From: a bacterium
Lineage (GTDB): Bacteria > Bacteroidota > Bacteroidia > Cytophagales > Thermonemataceae
Direction: 5' to 3'
Length of the DNA: 9,082 nt
Assembly (NCBI GenBank): GCA_025362415.1
Contig: JANYGM010000100.1
Location: 1 to 9,082 of the forward strand
Positions 1-6,962 of the stretch are shown one piece after another; within the stretch, counting starts at the first letter, position 1; each line of letters starts with the position of its first letter. The position numbers were made by a program, and so were the translations under genes. The notes under the pieces are model-generated. The model had not been told where the DNA came from. It ran no database searches and saw nothing but the letters and a program-made list of their open reading frames with translations.

Positions 1-45
1 TTTAATATTCATTCTAAAACTAAAAATCAATGAACAATTTTAATT

Positions 46-66
46 TTATGCAGCGTAGCTGCATAA
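46..66. repeat. Perfect 9-bp inverted repeat with 3-nt loop
   Basis: Arms TTATGCAGC (46-54) and GCTGCATAA (58-66) are exact reverse complements around the loop GTA. The left arm contains an ATG (48-50) that opens a short frame through the octamer repeats that follow. There is no T-tract after it, so it is not an obvious terminator. Its trinucleotide loop resembles the hairpins at 8082-8210. It could be one end of a dispersed repeat inserted in front of the broken gene at 118. Confidence 0.7.
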
Positions 67-70
67 CACC

Positions 71-110
71 GCAACACCGCAACACCGCAACACCGCAACA
101 CCGCAACACC
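71..110. repeat. Tandem octamer GCAACACC, five perfect copies
   Basis: Five uninterrupted copies of the 8-bp unit GCAACACC, preceded by the related GCATAACACC (61-70) and followed by GC. Eight is not a multiple of three, so any gain or loss of a unit shifts the reading frame. All three frames through the array are open and encode the same cyclic octapeptide (TPQHRNTA). The array ends 7 bp before the ATG at 118, so it lies within or just ahead of the N-terminus of the downstream remnant gene. Such arrays typically mutate by slipped-strand mispairing; that this one does so is inference. Confidence 0.9.
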
Positions 111-117
111 GCTAGTA

Positions 118-571
118 ATGTTGTTGATGTTTTTGTTATCCTTCTCTAATGCTTTTGCACAAAACCCTGATGGTGATGACTACAAAGTAAAAATTGAGAA
201 AGTCTTTATTGACCTCAACAAAACCCCTGACCGTATCAAAACGGGTATTTTATTTGAGTCTGGCTATAATCTCATAGAAGACTATAGACTTGATGCCAAC
301 GCAGGCAAACCTATTGACTTTGAAGCGTGGAAAATTTTCTACTACAGTATTGCCTCTGGTACTGTCAATAATGCTAATCCAATCAGAAGCTAAAAATGAA
401 GAATTTACTTTGATTTTGTATAACAAACTCCAAATAAAAGTACGTGAAACTACTCTAAATACACTTAGCAAAACTATTTCTACGGAAGGTTTGCCAAATG
501 ATGTGTATTTTTTGCATATTATTAGCAAAGATGGAAGTAAGGTTGTCAAGCAAGTAATGATTTTGAGATAA
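118..571 (+). pseudogene. Remnant of a secreted T9SS-sorted protein, internal deletion
   Basis: Two overlapping frames each hold a believable part of one protein. Frame 1 (118-393) starts with a hydrophobic signal sequence ending NAFAQ, then about 75 residues including KTGILFESGYNL, a style common at the N-terminus of Bacteroidota exported proteins. It lacks the usual Lys-rich start, and that region is occupied by the octamer array. Frame 2 is convincing only from about 374 to 571. It encodes the latter two thirds of a T9SS type A sorting domain: LILYNKLQIKVRETTLNTL, then GLPNDVYFLHI, and an end in KQVMILR. The NP motif and first strand of that domain are missing. The simplest reading is a large internal deletion that fused the N-terminus out of frame to the C-terminus near 370-393. 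Neither frame alone would make a working secreted protein. An alternative is two unrelated fragments side by side, but the order and orientation argue for one gene. Confidence 0.7.
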
Positions 572-593
572 TTATAAGTCCTTAAATGTAATT

Positions 594-620
594 CCTTCAA
601 GGTTTTTAAAACCTTGAAGG
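594..620. repeat. 13-bp inverted repeat, single-base spacer
   Basis: CCTTCAAGGTTTT (594-606) and AAAACCTTGAAGG (608-620) are perfect reverse complements around one T. The real loop would be 3-5 nt. No T-run follows on either strand, so it is not a classic intrinsic terminator by itself, but it sits 22 bp after the stop of the remnant gene and just before the stronger hairpin at 633-668. It may help termination or be a dispersed palindromic repeat. Confidence 0.7.
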
Positions 621-632
621 ACTATTTTGAAC

Positions 633-668
633 AAAAAAGCCTTTCCAAACTTTGGAAAGGCTTTTTTT
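633..668. terminator. Bidirectional intrinsic terminator between convergent genes
   Basis: A 17-bp perfect stem, AAAAAAGCCTTTCCAAA (633-649) with TTTGGAAAGGCTTTTTT (651-667), around one C. Its GC-rich middle is flanked by A on one side and seven T (662-668) on the other, so it reads as hairpin plus U-tract on both strands. It lies 62 bp after the remnant gene on + and 46 bp after the stop of the giant gene on -, the expected place for a shared terminator. Confidence 0.85.
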
Positions 669-713
669 GTTGGTTTTAGAAATCCTAAAATCTTATAATC
701 CTAAAAATCTTGG

Positions 714-3700
714 TTAGTTTTTGGATAGTCTTTTAAGTATCCTGCCTTTTGCGGTTTCCACTTCTAAAAGATAAATACCACTTGCAAAATTCCCCAAAGA
801 AATAGTCATTAAGTTTGTATTTACATCAGATGCAAAAACTTGTTTTCCTTGCGCATCATACACACGCATAGTAGCTTTTGCTAAATTGATATTACCAAAA
901 TCTACATTAAAATCACTATTAGAAGGATTTGGAGAAACTTTAACAAGATTAGACAAAGCATTATCTACACTTGTAGTTGGGTTATCCAACACATTAAACG
1001 TATAAATAGCTGTTCCTACGCAAGTTCCGAGTGTAGTAGTTGCTCTTACTGTAAATGTCCCTATTGTAGTTAGCGTTGTTGGCGTTCCAGAGATAACGTT
1101 TCCTACAAGTGTAACTCCTGCAGGCAATGCCCCTGCTGAAATAGTGTAAGTATAAGTAGTTGCGCTTGTTGGTCCGCCACTAGCACTCAAAGTAATATTT
1201 GTAATAGCCGTTCCTGCTGTATAAGTAGTGGCAAATCCTGTTGGAGAGATGACTACAGGCGTTTGACAAATACTAGCCACTGTATAATTATAAGTAACTG
1301 TACCAGCACAACCTCCAGTAAAAGCGGTTGCTGTTATTACAAATAAGCCATTTCCTACTGTTGTTGGTGTTCCAGAGATAAGACCATTACTAGAAAGTGT
1401 AACCCCTGTAGGTAATGCACCAGACGAAACTGCATAAGTATAAGTAGTTGTGCCTGCAGGTCCACCACTCGCACTTAATACTGTATTTGTAATAGCTGTA
1501 CCTTGTACGTAAGCAAATGTAGTAGTGGCAGGCGTGATGCTTACTGCAGTTGGACAAGAAGGATTAGGGTCAACAGTACAAAAGAAATTAGATGTGTTTG
1601 TACAACCTGAAGGGTTAGAAGTGGCTCTTACCTGAAAGTTGGTGCTTCCTATTATATTTGGTGTTCCAGATATGGTATTTCCTACAAGCACAAGACCACT
1701 AGGCAATGTACCCACAATACTATATGTATAAGTCGGTGCGCCTGTGGGTCCTCCAGTTGCAGTATAAGCAATAGGCGTAATAGGTATTCCTACTGTATAT
1801 ATTTGATTTGTAAAAAGTGGCGTTATAACTACAGTAGTAACACAACTTAGATTAGGATTAACAGTATAATTAAACGTAGATACCCCATTACAAGCTCCAG
1901 GAGAAGAAGTAGCTCTTACTGTAAATGTACCAGTACCTGCGGTTGTAGGTGTTCCAGAAATAGTATTACCTGTAAGTGTAAGTCCTGCAGGTAGTGTTCC
2001 TATAATAGCATAAGTATAAGTTGCTGCACCTGCAGGTCCGCCTGTAGCACTAAAAACAATAGGTGTAATAAGTGTTCCCACGTTATATATTGGAGAACCA
2101 GATGCTGGTGTTATAATAACTGGACTGACACAAATGGTAGGGTTTGTAACATTATAATTGATGATACTTGTACCTATACAATTTCCAGGCGTAGAAGTAG
2201 CCGTTATAGTAAATGAACCTGCTCCTGTTGCTGTTGGTGTTCCAGTGATAGTATTTCCTGTAAGTGTAGCCCAAGCTGGTAGTCCTGTAACCACATAAGT
2301 AAAGGTTGCACCTATTATGCCACCAGTTGCACTAAATGTAATAGGCGTAATAGCTGTTCCTACTGTGTAAGGTCTAAAACCAGACGGAGGTGTCATTATC
2401 ACTGCGGTACAAACAAGTGCTGCATTGATAGTATAATTATAAGTAGTTGAACCAGTACAGTTTAGTGGTGTAGAGGTAGCCGTAACCGTAAATGAGCCTG
2501 TACTTGCTGCACCTGTTGGCGTTCCAACAATAGATGTTCCTGTAAACGTAAGTCCAGTAGGTAATGTAGAAACTGAATACGCATAAGTAGCACCTGTTGC
2601 ACCTCCACTAGCACCAAATGTAATGGTAGGAATAGCTGTTCCTATGGTGTAAGTGAATGAGGTTGCTGTTGGTGTTACGGTTACTGTCGTACAAACTGGT
2701 GCTGCATTGATAGTATAATTATAAGTAGTTGAGCCAGTGCAACCTAGTGGCGTAGAAGTAGCCGTAACTGTAAATGAGCCTGTACTTGGCGCACCTATTG
2801 GCGTTCCAGAGATAGTATTTCCAGAAAAATTTAGCCCTGTAGGAAGTCCCACAACCGCATAAGTATAAGTTGGTGTGCCTGTTGTAGGTCCACCACTAGC
2901 ACCCAAAGTAATGTTTGTAATAGCTGCTCCTATGGTATAAACAAGTGGACTAGTTGTAGGTGTTACCACAACTGTCGTACAACTTGCCGCTAAACTAACA
3001 GTATAACTAAAAGTAGATGTACCAATACAATTTCCTATAACTGATGTAGCAGTAACTGTAAATGAACCTGTACTAGCAGTTGTTGGCGTTCCAGAGATAA
3101 TATTTCCAGAAAGTATCAAACCTGCAGGCAAAGTTCCCACAGAAATAGTATAATTGTAGGTCGTGCTAGATACACCACCAGTTGCACTCAACACAATATT
3201 TGTAATAGCCGTTCCTGCAATATAACTTGGAGAATTTGATGCAGGTGTAACAACAACGGCAGTACAAGCAGGTGCAGCAAGTACATTGTACGTATATGTA
3301 GCCGTACCAGTACAACCACTAGGTACAGATGTAGCCATTATGGTAAATGTACCTGATGCTGTTGCAGTTGTTGGCGTTCCAGAAATAATGCCACTTGCAA
3401 GTGTAAGCCCAGCAGGCAATGTACCAGCAGATACGCTATATGTATAAGTAGGCGTTCCTGTTGGACCTCCACTTGCACCCAATACTGTATTTACGGCAGT
3501 TCCAACAGTATAAGTTGGAGAACTAGAAACAGGTGTAACAACTACTGCCGTTACACAAACAGGGCTAGCAATCACATTAAAAGTATAAGTAGAAGCACCC
3601 GTACAAGCACCAAGTGTGGTGGTAGCTGTAATAGTGAAACTTCCAGAGGCAGTAACAGTTGTAGGATTTCCAGATAAAACATTTCCTACAAATGTAAGCC

Positions 3701-6158
3701 CAGCAGGCAAAGTACCAGCTGTAACTGCATACGTGTAAGTCGCACCAACTATGCTACTACTTGCACTTAACGTAGTATTCACGGCAACACCAACAGTATA
3801 AGTAGGAGAACTTGAAATAGGTGTAACCGTTATTGTGCTACAAATCACGCCAGAAGCAATATTTATAAAATAATCTTCAGAATCTCCCGACAAAAATGTA
3901 GTACAAGCATCTGTAGCATTGTTATTGGTGAATGGTGTTTTAGAACGTACACGCATTTTTGTTGTTCCTACAACTGCCGTAAACGGTGGAATAATACTGA
4001 CCGTTCCAGTAGTGGCATTTGCACCCACTCTTACCCATTCAGAAGCATCAAAAGTGCCATTTTGGTTATAATCTATCCAAACGGACACATCAGCAGCTAC
4101 CGCAGTGGTTACAGTAATTGGATAACTTATGCCTTGCGTAAGTGTTGTGGTGATTGTATTTGGATAAATATCATAAAAATTGGGTGCAGTACCACAACCA
4201 GTAATATTATTGATAGCACCAATAGCAACTCTCGTAACACAAACTACCCCAGCAGATACAGGTGCGCAATAGCAATTAGCCAAAGGTGCCATAGTTACGT
4301 CTGTGGGGGTAGAAGTAGCATTTGCAGCACCACAAGAAACAACACAACGGTAAGAAGTACCTACTGTTTGGGTAGCTGCATAAGTAGCTAATGTTGCACC
4401 TGTTATGTTGGTATAAGTGCCAGCAGGAATTGGTGAAGATTGCCATTGATAAGTAATACCACTACCAATACTTGCAGTAGGCAAAGATAAAGTAACATTT
4501 CCACTACAAGTGCTTGCTGTTGAGGCTACAGTAGTTCCTGCTGTTGGAGTTCCTGTACAAGAAGATAATACACTTAAATTTACTTCATCTAACCCCAAAT
4601 CAGAAACGCCATCACCAGTAGCCGTAAAACGAATAACTGTTGTTGCTGACGAACTAGAAAGAATAACAGTTGATTGTGTCCAAGAAGTAACGGCTACTCC
4701 ACCTGCCACAAGTGCTGGTGTGCTTGAAAGTGGGCTAAAATTTTGCCCCCCATCAGTAGAAATAAATAATTCTAGTTTATTTCCGCCTGTTGATGGTTTG
4801 ATATAGTAAAAACTTAGTTGTTTTGTGCCTGCACTACTCAAATCAACATAAAAATCTAATGAACCTTTTGCGTTAAACAGGGTATTAAAACTATGAAAAC
4901 GAGCAGAACGGGTTGTACTGTTTGCACCTGTTGGGCTATACATTCCAGAAGGGACAGCACCCCAGCCACTTAGTGCTGATGTTGTGTTATCTGCACGCCA
5001 GCCTGTATTGATGTCTGTATTAGGTCTATTTCTCCAAGACGCATCAGGCACATCTTGCCCTAGTGGCGCAATAACACAAGTTGTATTCCACGCAGTTTCA
5101 AAGTTTTGAACGTAAGGTACACTAGCGTAAGTAGGAGGTAGGATATTGACTGTCGTAGCGGTAGAAGTAGCTGAAAGTGAAGAGCTTGTACAAGTTACGA
5201 CACATTGATAGGATGTTGAAACTGTTTGTGAGGTGGTGTAAGTAGCTGTAGTAGCACCTGAAATATTGGTATAAGTTCCTATTGGAATTGGTGAAGATTG
5301 CCATTGATAGGTAATGCCTGCACCTGCCGTATTCCCTGCTAAATTTAATGTAAAATTTGAGGCAACGCAAACAGTTGCAGAAGTGCTATTTGTTGTACCT
5401 GCGGTAGGAGTTCCTGTGCAACCTGCGGGTGCTGTCCAAGTAAAAGTAGTGCCATTTGCAGGGAAAATTGTAATATCTATCTCACAAAGTGCAGTATCAG
5501 TATTGACAGTACCAGGAATAGTAGTAGCCCAACTTGGTGATACAACAGTGGTAATACGGTTTTTAAAATCTGTTATATTTACACCTCTAAGCCCTACTTG
5601 TGCATAATAAGCCTGCATATTACTAAATGCACCATAAACAAATTGTATAGTATTACTTCCCTCTGATAACCTTATTTGAAAGTTCATCAGTTCTGGTCCG
5701 CCACCTGTAAAACCATAATCTTTCCACTGTATAACCAAAGTGCGGGCAGGTGCAGAGCCTAATATAATACGAGATAATACCCCTGTTGTACTACTGAGAA
5801 GGTCTGTGCCTAGTGCTGCAATTATATTATTGTTAGCAAATGTATTGCTAAGGGGCAAAATATTTAGTGTTGAGGTACTAATGCTTGCACTTGTCCCAAG
5901 TGATATAAACCCGTTAGCATTTACGGCAAAATGAGAAAAAGTAGTTCCGCCGTAGTTAAAGTTAAAGCCTGCAGGAAAGGCTATGCCATTAAAACTATTG
6001 TCATCATTGGTATTATTTCCCATTACAGTACCCCCAGTAATGGGTGTATAAGTACCTGACGTGGAGGCAAAAGTGTAACTATTTACTTGCGCAAATATAC
6101 TTTTGGAAGTACCTAACAACAGTAGAATTGTTAATAAAAAAGTTTGAATTTTTTTCAT
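714..6158 (-). CDS. Giant secreted T9SS multidomain protein with ten putative-Ig repeats
   Basis: A 1814-residue exported protein, probably a cell-surface or secreted adhesin/filament-like protein; no enzymatic motif seen. In order: signal peptide 1-24 (MKKI start, hydrophobic core, FAQ end); beta-rich N-terminal domain ~25-245 (NGFISLG motif); Ig-like domain 247-341 (YQW...YQCVV); jelly-roll or MAM-like domain ~343-532 (VQNFETAW, LSFYYIKP, LELFISTDGG); second Ig-like domain 534-625; GEVED-like domain 629-770 (WIDYNQNGTFDASEW, then SGDSEDYFINI); ten ~95-residue He_PIG-like repeats 773-1728, each of the form C..VVVTP, YTYAV..LPAGL, GNTISGTPT, FTVTATS, C.G...YNY; T9SS type A sorting domain 1729-1814 (VSPNPS, RVYDAQGKQV, GIYLLEVE, KRLSKN). 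It would cross the inner membrane by Sec and the outer membrane by T9SS, with the last domain removed or used for anchoring. Each repeat keeps one Cys at its start and one near its end, suggesting a disulfide per module. Residues are mostly T, S, G, A, V with few charges. The start is supported by the signal peptide. Ligand unknown. Confidence 0.93.
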   Translation of the reverse strand: MKKIQTFLLTILLLLGTSKSIFAQVNSYTFASTSGTYTPITGGTVMGNNTNDDNSFNGIAFPAGFNFNYGGTTFSHFAVNANGFISLGTSASISTSTLNILPLSNTFANNNIIAALGTDLLSSTTGVLSRIILGSAPARTLVIQWKDYGFTGGGPELMNFQIRLSEGSNTIQFVYGAFSNMQAYYAQVGLRGVNITDFKNRITTVVSPSWATTIPGTVNTDTALCEIDITIFPANGTTFTWTAPAGCTGTPTAGTTNSTSATVCVASNFTLNLAGNTAGAGITYQWQSSPIPIGTYTNISGATTATYTTSQTVSTSYQCVVTCTSSSLSATSTATTVNILPPTYASVPYVQNFETAWNTTCVIAPLGQDVPDASWRNRPNTDINTGWRADNTTSALSGWGAVPSGMYSPTGANSTTRSARFHSFNTLFNAKGSLDFYVDLSSAGTKQLSFYYIKPSTGGNKLELFISTDGGQNFSPLSSTPALVAGGVAVTSWTQSTVILSSSSATTVIRFTATGDGVSDLGLDEVNLSVLSSCTGTPTAGTTVASTASTCSGNVTLSLPTASIGSGITYQWQSSPIPAGTYTNITGATLATYAATQTVGTSYRCVVSCGAANATSTPTDVTMAPLANCYCAPVSAGVVCVTRVAIGAINNITGCGTAPNFYDIYPNTITTTLTQGISYPITVTTAVAADVSVWIDYNQNGTFDASEWVRVGANATTGTVSIIPPFTAVVGTTKMRVRSKTPFTNNNATDACTTFLSGDSEDYFINIASGVICSTITVTPISSSPTYTVGVAVNTTLSASSSIVGATYTYAVTAGTLPAGLTFVGNVLSGNPTTVTASGSFTITATTTLGACTGASTYTFNVIASPVCVTAVVVTPVSSSPTYTVGTAVNTVLGASGGPTGTPTYTYSVSAGTLPAGLTLASGIISGTPTTATASGTFTIMATSVPSGCTGTATYTYNVLAAPACTAVVVTPASNSPSYIAGTAITNIVLSATGGVSSTTYNYTISVGTLPAGLILSGNIISGTPTTASTGSFTVTATSVIGNCIGTSTFSYTVSLAASCTTVVVTPTTSPLVYTIGAAITNITLGASGGPTTGTPTYTYAVVGLPTGLNFSGNTISGTPIGAPSTGSFTVTATSTPLGCTGSTTYNYTINAAPVCTTVTVTPTATSFTYTIGTAIPTITFGASGGATGATYAYSVSTLPTGLTFTGTSIVGTPTGAASTGSFTVTATSTPLNCTGSTTYNYTINAALVCTAVIMTPPSGFRPYTVGTAITPITFSATGGIIGATFTYVVTGLPAWATLTGNTITGTPTATGAGSFTITATSTPGNCIGTSIINYNVTNPTICVSPVIITPASGSPIYNVGTLITPIVFSATGGPAGAATYTYAIIGTLPAGLTLTGNTISGTPTTAGTGTFTVRATSSPGACNGVSTFNYTVNPNLSCVTTVVITPLFTNQIYTVGIPITPIAYTATGGPTGAPTYTYSIVGTLPSGLVLVGNTISGTPNIIGSTNFQVRATSNPSGCTNTSNFFCTVDPNPSCPTAVSITPATTTFAYVQGTAITNTVLSASGGPAGTTTYTYAVSSGALPTGVTLSSNGLISGTPTTVGNGLFVITATAFTGGCAGTVTYNYTVASICQTPVVISPTGFATTYTAGTAITNITLSASGGPTSATTYTYTISAGALPAGVTLVGNVISGTPTTLTTIGTFTVRATTTLGTCVGTAIYTFNVLDNPTTSVDNALSNLVKVSPNPSNSDFNVDFGNINLAKATMRVYDAQGKQVFASDVNTNLMTISLGNFASGIYLLEVETAKGRILKRLSKN
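2419..2808 (-). repeat. Near-identical 108-bp blocks inside the He_PIG repeat array
   Basis: Blocks 2419-2526 and 2701-2808 align without gaps with 11 mismatches in 108 bp (about 90% identity), one domain period (282 bp, 94 codons) apart. Most mismatches are synonymous. They encode the end of repeats 4 and 5 (SFTVTATSTPL, C, TGSTTYNYTINAA) and the start of the next repeat. Other repeats are far more diverged at DNA level, so this pair points to a recent duplication or gene conversion. Confidence 0.85.
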
Positions 6159-6262
6159 GAATTTAATTGAAAAATGAGTTTTAAATAGTTTTAAATAACA
6201 TAATGAATTTTATAGTATTTATTTGATTTAAGGGCTTTGTAAGAAATTTTGTAAATAAAACA

Positions 6263-6293
6263 TAAATGTAAGCTAAAATAATTAAAATTGCAA
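6263..6293 (-). promoter_or_regulatory. Possible Bacteroidota promoter for the giant gene
   Basis: On the minus strand, TACATTTA (6263-6270) matches the -7 box TAnnTTTG at all but the last base. It is preceded by TTG (6291-6293) at a spacing of 20 bp. This would leave an AT-rich leader of about 100 nt before the ATG at 6158. In such AT-rich DNA a match of this quality can occur by chance. Confidence 0.25.
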
Positions 6294-6360
6294 TTCTTTA
6301 TCTAAAATTAAAAAAAATATAATATGAAAAAATAATGTACAAGCTAAAATTTACTTGTTT

Positions 6361-6394
6361 TTTGATATTTTAGAATGAAAAAGTAGTAAATTTG
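6361..6394 (+). promoter_or_regulatory. Bacteroidota-type promoter for the ferredoxin gene
   Basis: TAAATTTG (6387-6394) is an exact match to the Bacteroidota -7 consensus TAnnTTTG, with TTTG at 6361-6364 as the -33 box. The 22-bp spacing is at the long end of the usual range. Transcription would start near 6400, giving an A/T-rich leader of about 85 nt without a Shine-Dalgarno motif, normal for the phylum. Confidence 0.5.
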
Positions 6395-6485
6395 TGGCAG
6401 ACATCCTTAATTTATCATTCTTTTAATCATTCCAAAACGAAAAAATGTATTTTAACTCACAATTTACAACTCATAATTATTCAGA

Positions 6486-6803
6486 ATGTCAGAAATAACA
6501 ATTTTTGTAGAAGAAAACGGACAAAGAACGCCTCTAACAGTGCCTTTGGGGGTAAATTTGAGCTTAATGGAAGTTTTAAAGGGTTATGATTATCCAATAG
6601 AAGCCGCTTGTGGTGGTATGGCTTTATGTGCTACTTGCCATATTGAAATCCTTGAAACCAGTTTGGAAAGCCTAAAAACTGCTACTTCTGATGATGAATT
6701 GGATATGTTGGATACTTTGCCAGTTGTTATGGCAAGTAGCCGTTTGTCGTGTCAAATACGTATTTCAGCACAATTAGATGGTTTGGTGCTAAAATTAGCC
6801 TAA
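6486..6803 (+). CDS. 2Fe-2S ferredoxin, adrenodoxin/Isc type
   Basis: A 105-residue soluble electron carrier. Cluster ligands are Cys42, Cys48 and Cys51 in ACGGMALCATC and Cys89 in RLSCQI, i.e. C-x5-C-x2-C-x37-C, the pattern of the vertebrate/bacterial adrenodoxin group rather than plant-type ferredoxins. The N-terminal strands (ITIFVEENGQR), the acidic segment DDELDMLD (69-76) and the C-terminal strand fit the beta-grasp fold, and the length is normal. In Bacteroidota such proteins pass electrons to oxygenases, P450s or Fe-S assembly; the partner cannot be read here since no reductase or isc/suf gene adjoins. The ATG at 6486 gives the expected N-terminus; an overlapping frame from 6392 lacks ferredoxin features. 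It probably uses the promoter at 6361-6394. The next gene is 159 bp away, so co-transcription is possible but not evident. Confidence 0.93.
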   Translation: MSEITIFVEENGQRTPLTVPLGVNLSLMEVLKGYDYPIEAACGGMALCATCHIEILETSLESLKTATSDDELDMLDTLPVVMASSRLSCQIRISAQLDGLVLKLA

Positions 6804-6809
6804 GGAAAA

Positions 6810-6837
6810 GGTACGAAGTAAGAGGTACGAAGTAAGA
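6810..6837. repeat. Tandem 14-mer GGTACGAAGTAAGA, two perfect copies
   Basis: Copies 6810-6823 and 6824-6837 are identical and begin 6 bp after the ferredoxin stop codon. A variant of the same unit lies just after the hydrolase stop (7914-7935), so this is a dispersed repeat placed at 3' ends of genes. The A/T-rich sequence after both copies is also similar (both contain TTTGATT). Confidence 0.8.
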
Positions 6838-6864
6838 ATTATGTTTTGATTTAACCAAAAAATA

Positions 6865-6882
6865 GATAATCATTTGATTATC
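6865..6882. promoter_or_regulatory. 18-bp dyad GATAATCA-TT-TGATTATC
   Basis: A perfect 8-bp inverted repeat with a 2-bp centre, about 80 bp upstream of the hydrolase start. The spacing and symmetry suit a dimeric helix-turn-helix regulator's operator. As a hairpin it would be weak (only two G:C pairs) and it has no clean T-run, so a terminator is less likely. No regulator gene is nearby. Confidence 0.3.
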
Positions 6883-6899
6883 AAGATTTTGTATTTATT

Positions 6900-6913
6900 C
6901 ACAATTCACAATT
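6900..6913. repeat. Tandem heptamer CACAATT, two copies
   Basis: Two perfect adjacent copies (6900-6906, 6907-6913) about 50 bp before the hydrolase start. A related degenerate run (CTCACAATTTACAA) sits before the ferredoxin start at 6456-6483. Both genes therefore have CACAATT-like repeats ahead of the start and GGTACGAA-type repeats behind the stop. Confidence 0.5.
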
Positions 6914-6962
6914 AAAAATTACTTAAATAGTTAGTAATCAATAACTTAAAATCATAATTAAA

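Larger units (their letters stand above)
6159..6485. other. Divergent intergenic region, 327 bp, very AT-rich
   Basis: No gene is visible between the giant minus-strand gene and the plus-strand ferredoxin. It holds a good promoter for the ferredoxin (6361-6394), a weaker candidate for the giant gene (6263-6293), and the direct repeat AAGCTAAAAT at 6270-6279 and 6341-6350, one copy inside each promoter region. A degenerate repeat of about 14 bp (CTCACAATTTACAA then CTCATAATTATTCA) lies at 6456-6483, just before the ferredoxin start. Confidence 0.6.

Noticed and set aside
290..373. ATG 290 as a true gene start for the sorting-domain frame
   Set aside because: The first ~28 residues from this ATG are out of frame with the N-terminal domain and look like noise. 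Only the part after about 374 resembles a protein domain, so it is treated as part of the pseudogene.
250..600. 116-codon minus-strand frame opposite the remnant gene
   Set aside because: The plus strand explains this DNA with a signal peptide and a T9SS sorting domain. The antisense product has no recognisable motif.
1000..3900. Periodic DNA pattern as a non-coding tandem repeat
   Set aside because: The ~285-bp periodicity is fully explained by ten coding He_PIG-like modules in one continuous frame.
5122..5370. 82-codon minus-strand frame within the giant gene
   Set aside because: Wrong frame of the same strand as the giant gene, with low-complexity product and no recognisable features.
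4062..5934. Plus-strand open frames of 64-109 codons at 4062, 4510, 5314 and 5740
   Set aside because: They lie antisense inside the giant gene, whose protein is clearly real. Their own products show no domain or signal peptide and owe their openness to the biased codon content.
6392..6589. 65-codon frame overlapping the ferredoxin start
   Set aside because: It is a shifted reading of the leader and the ferredoxin N-terminus and lacks the cluster cysteines.
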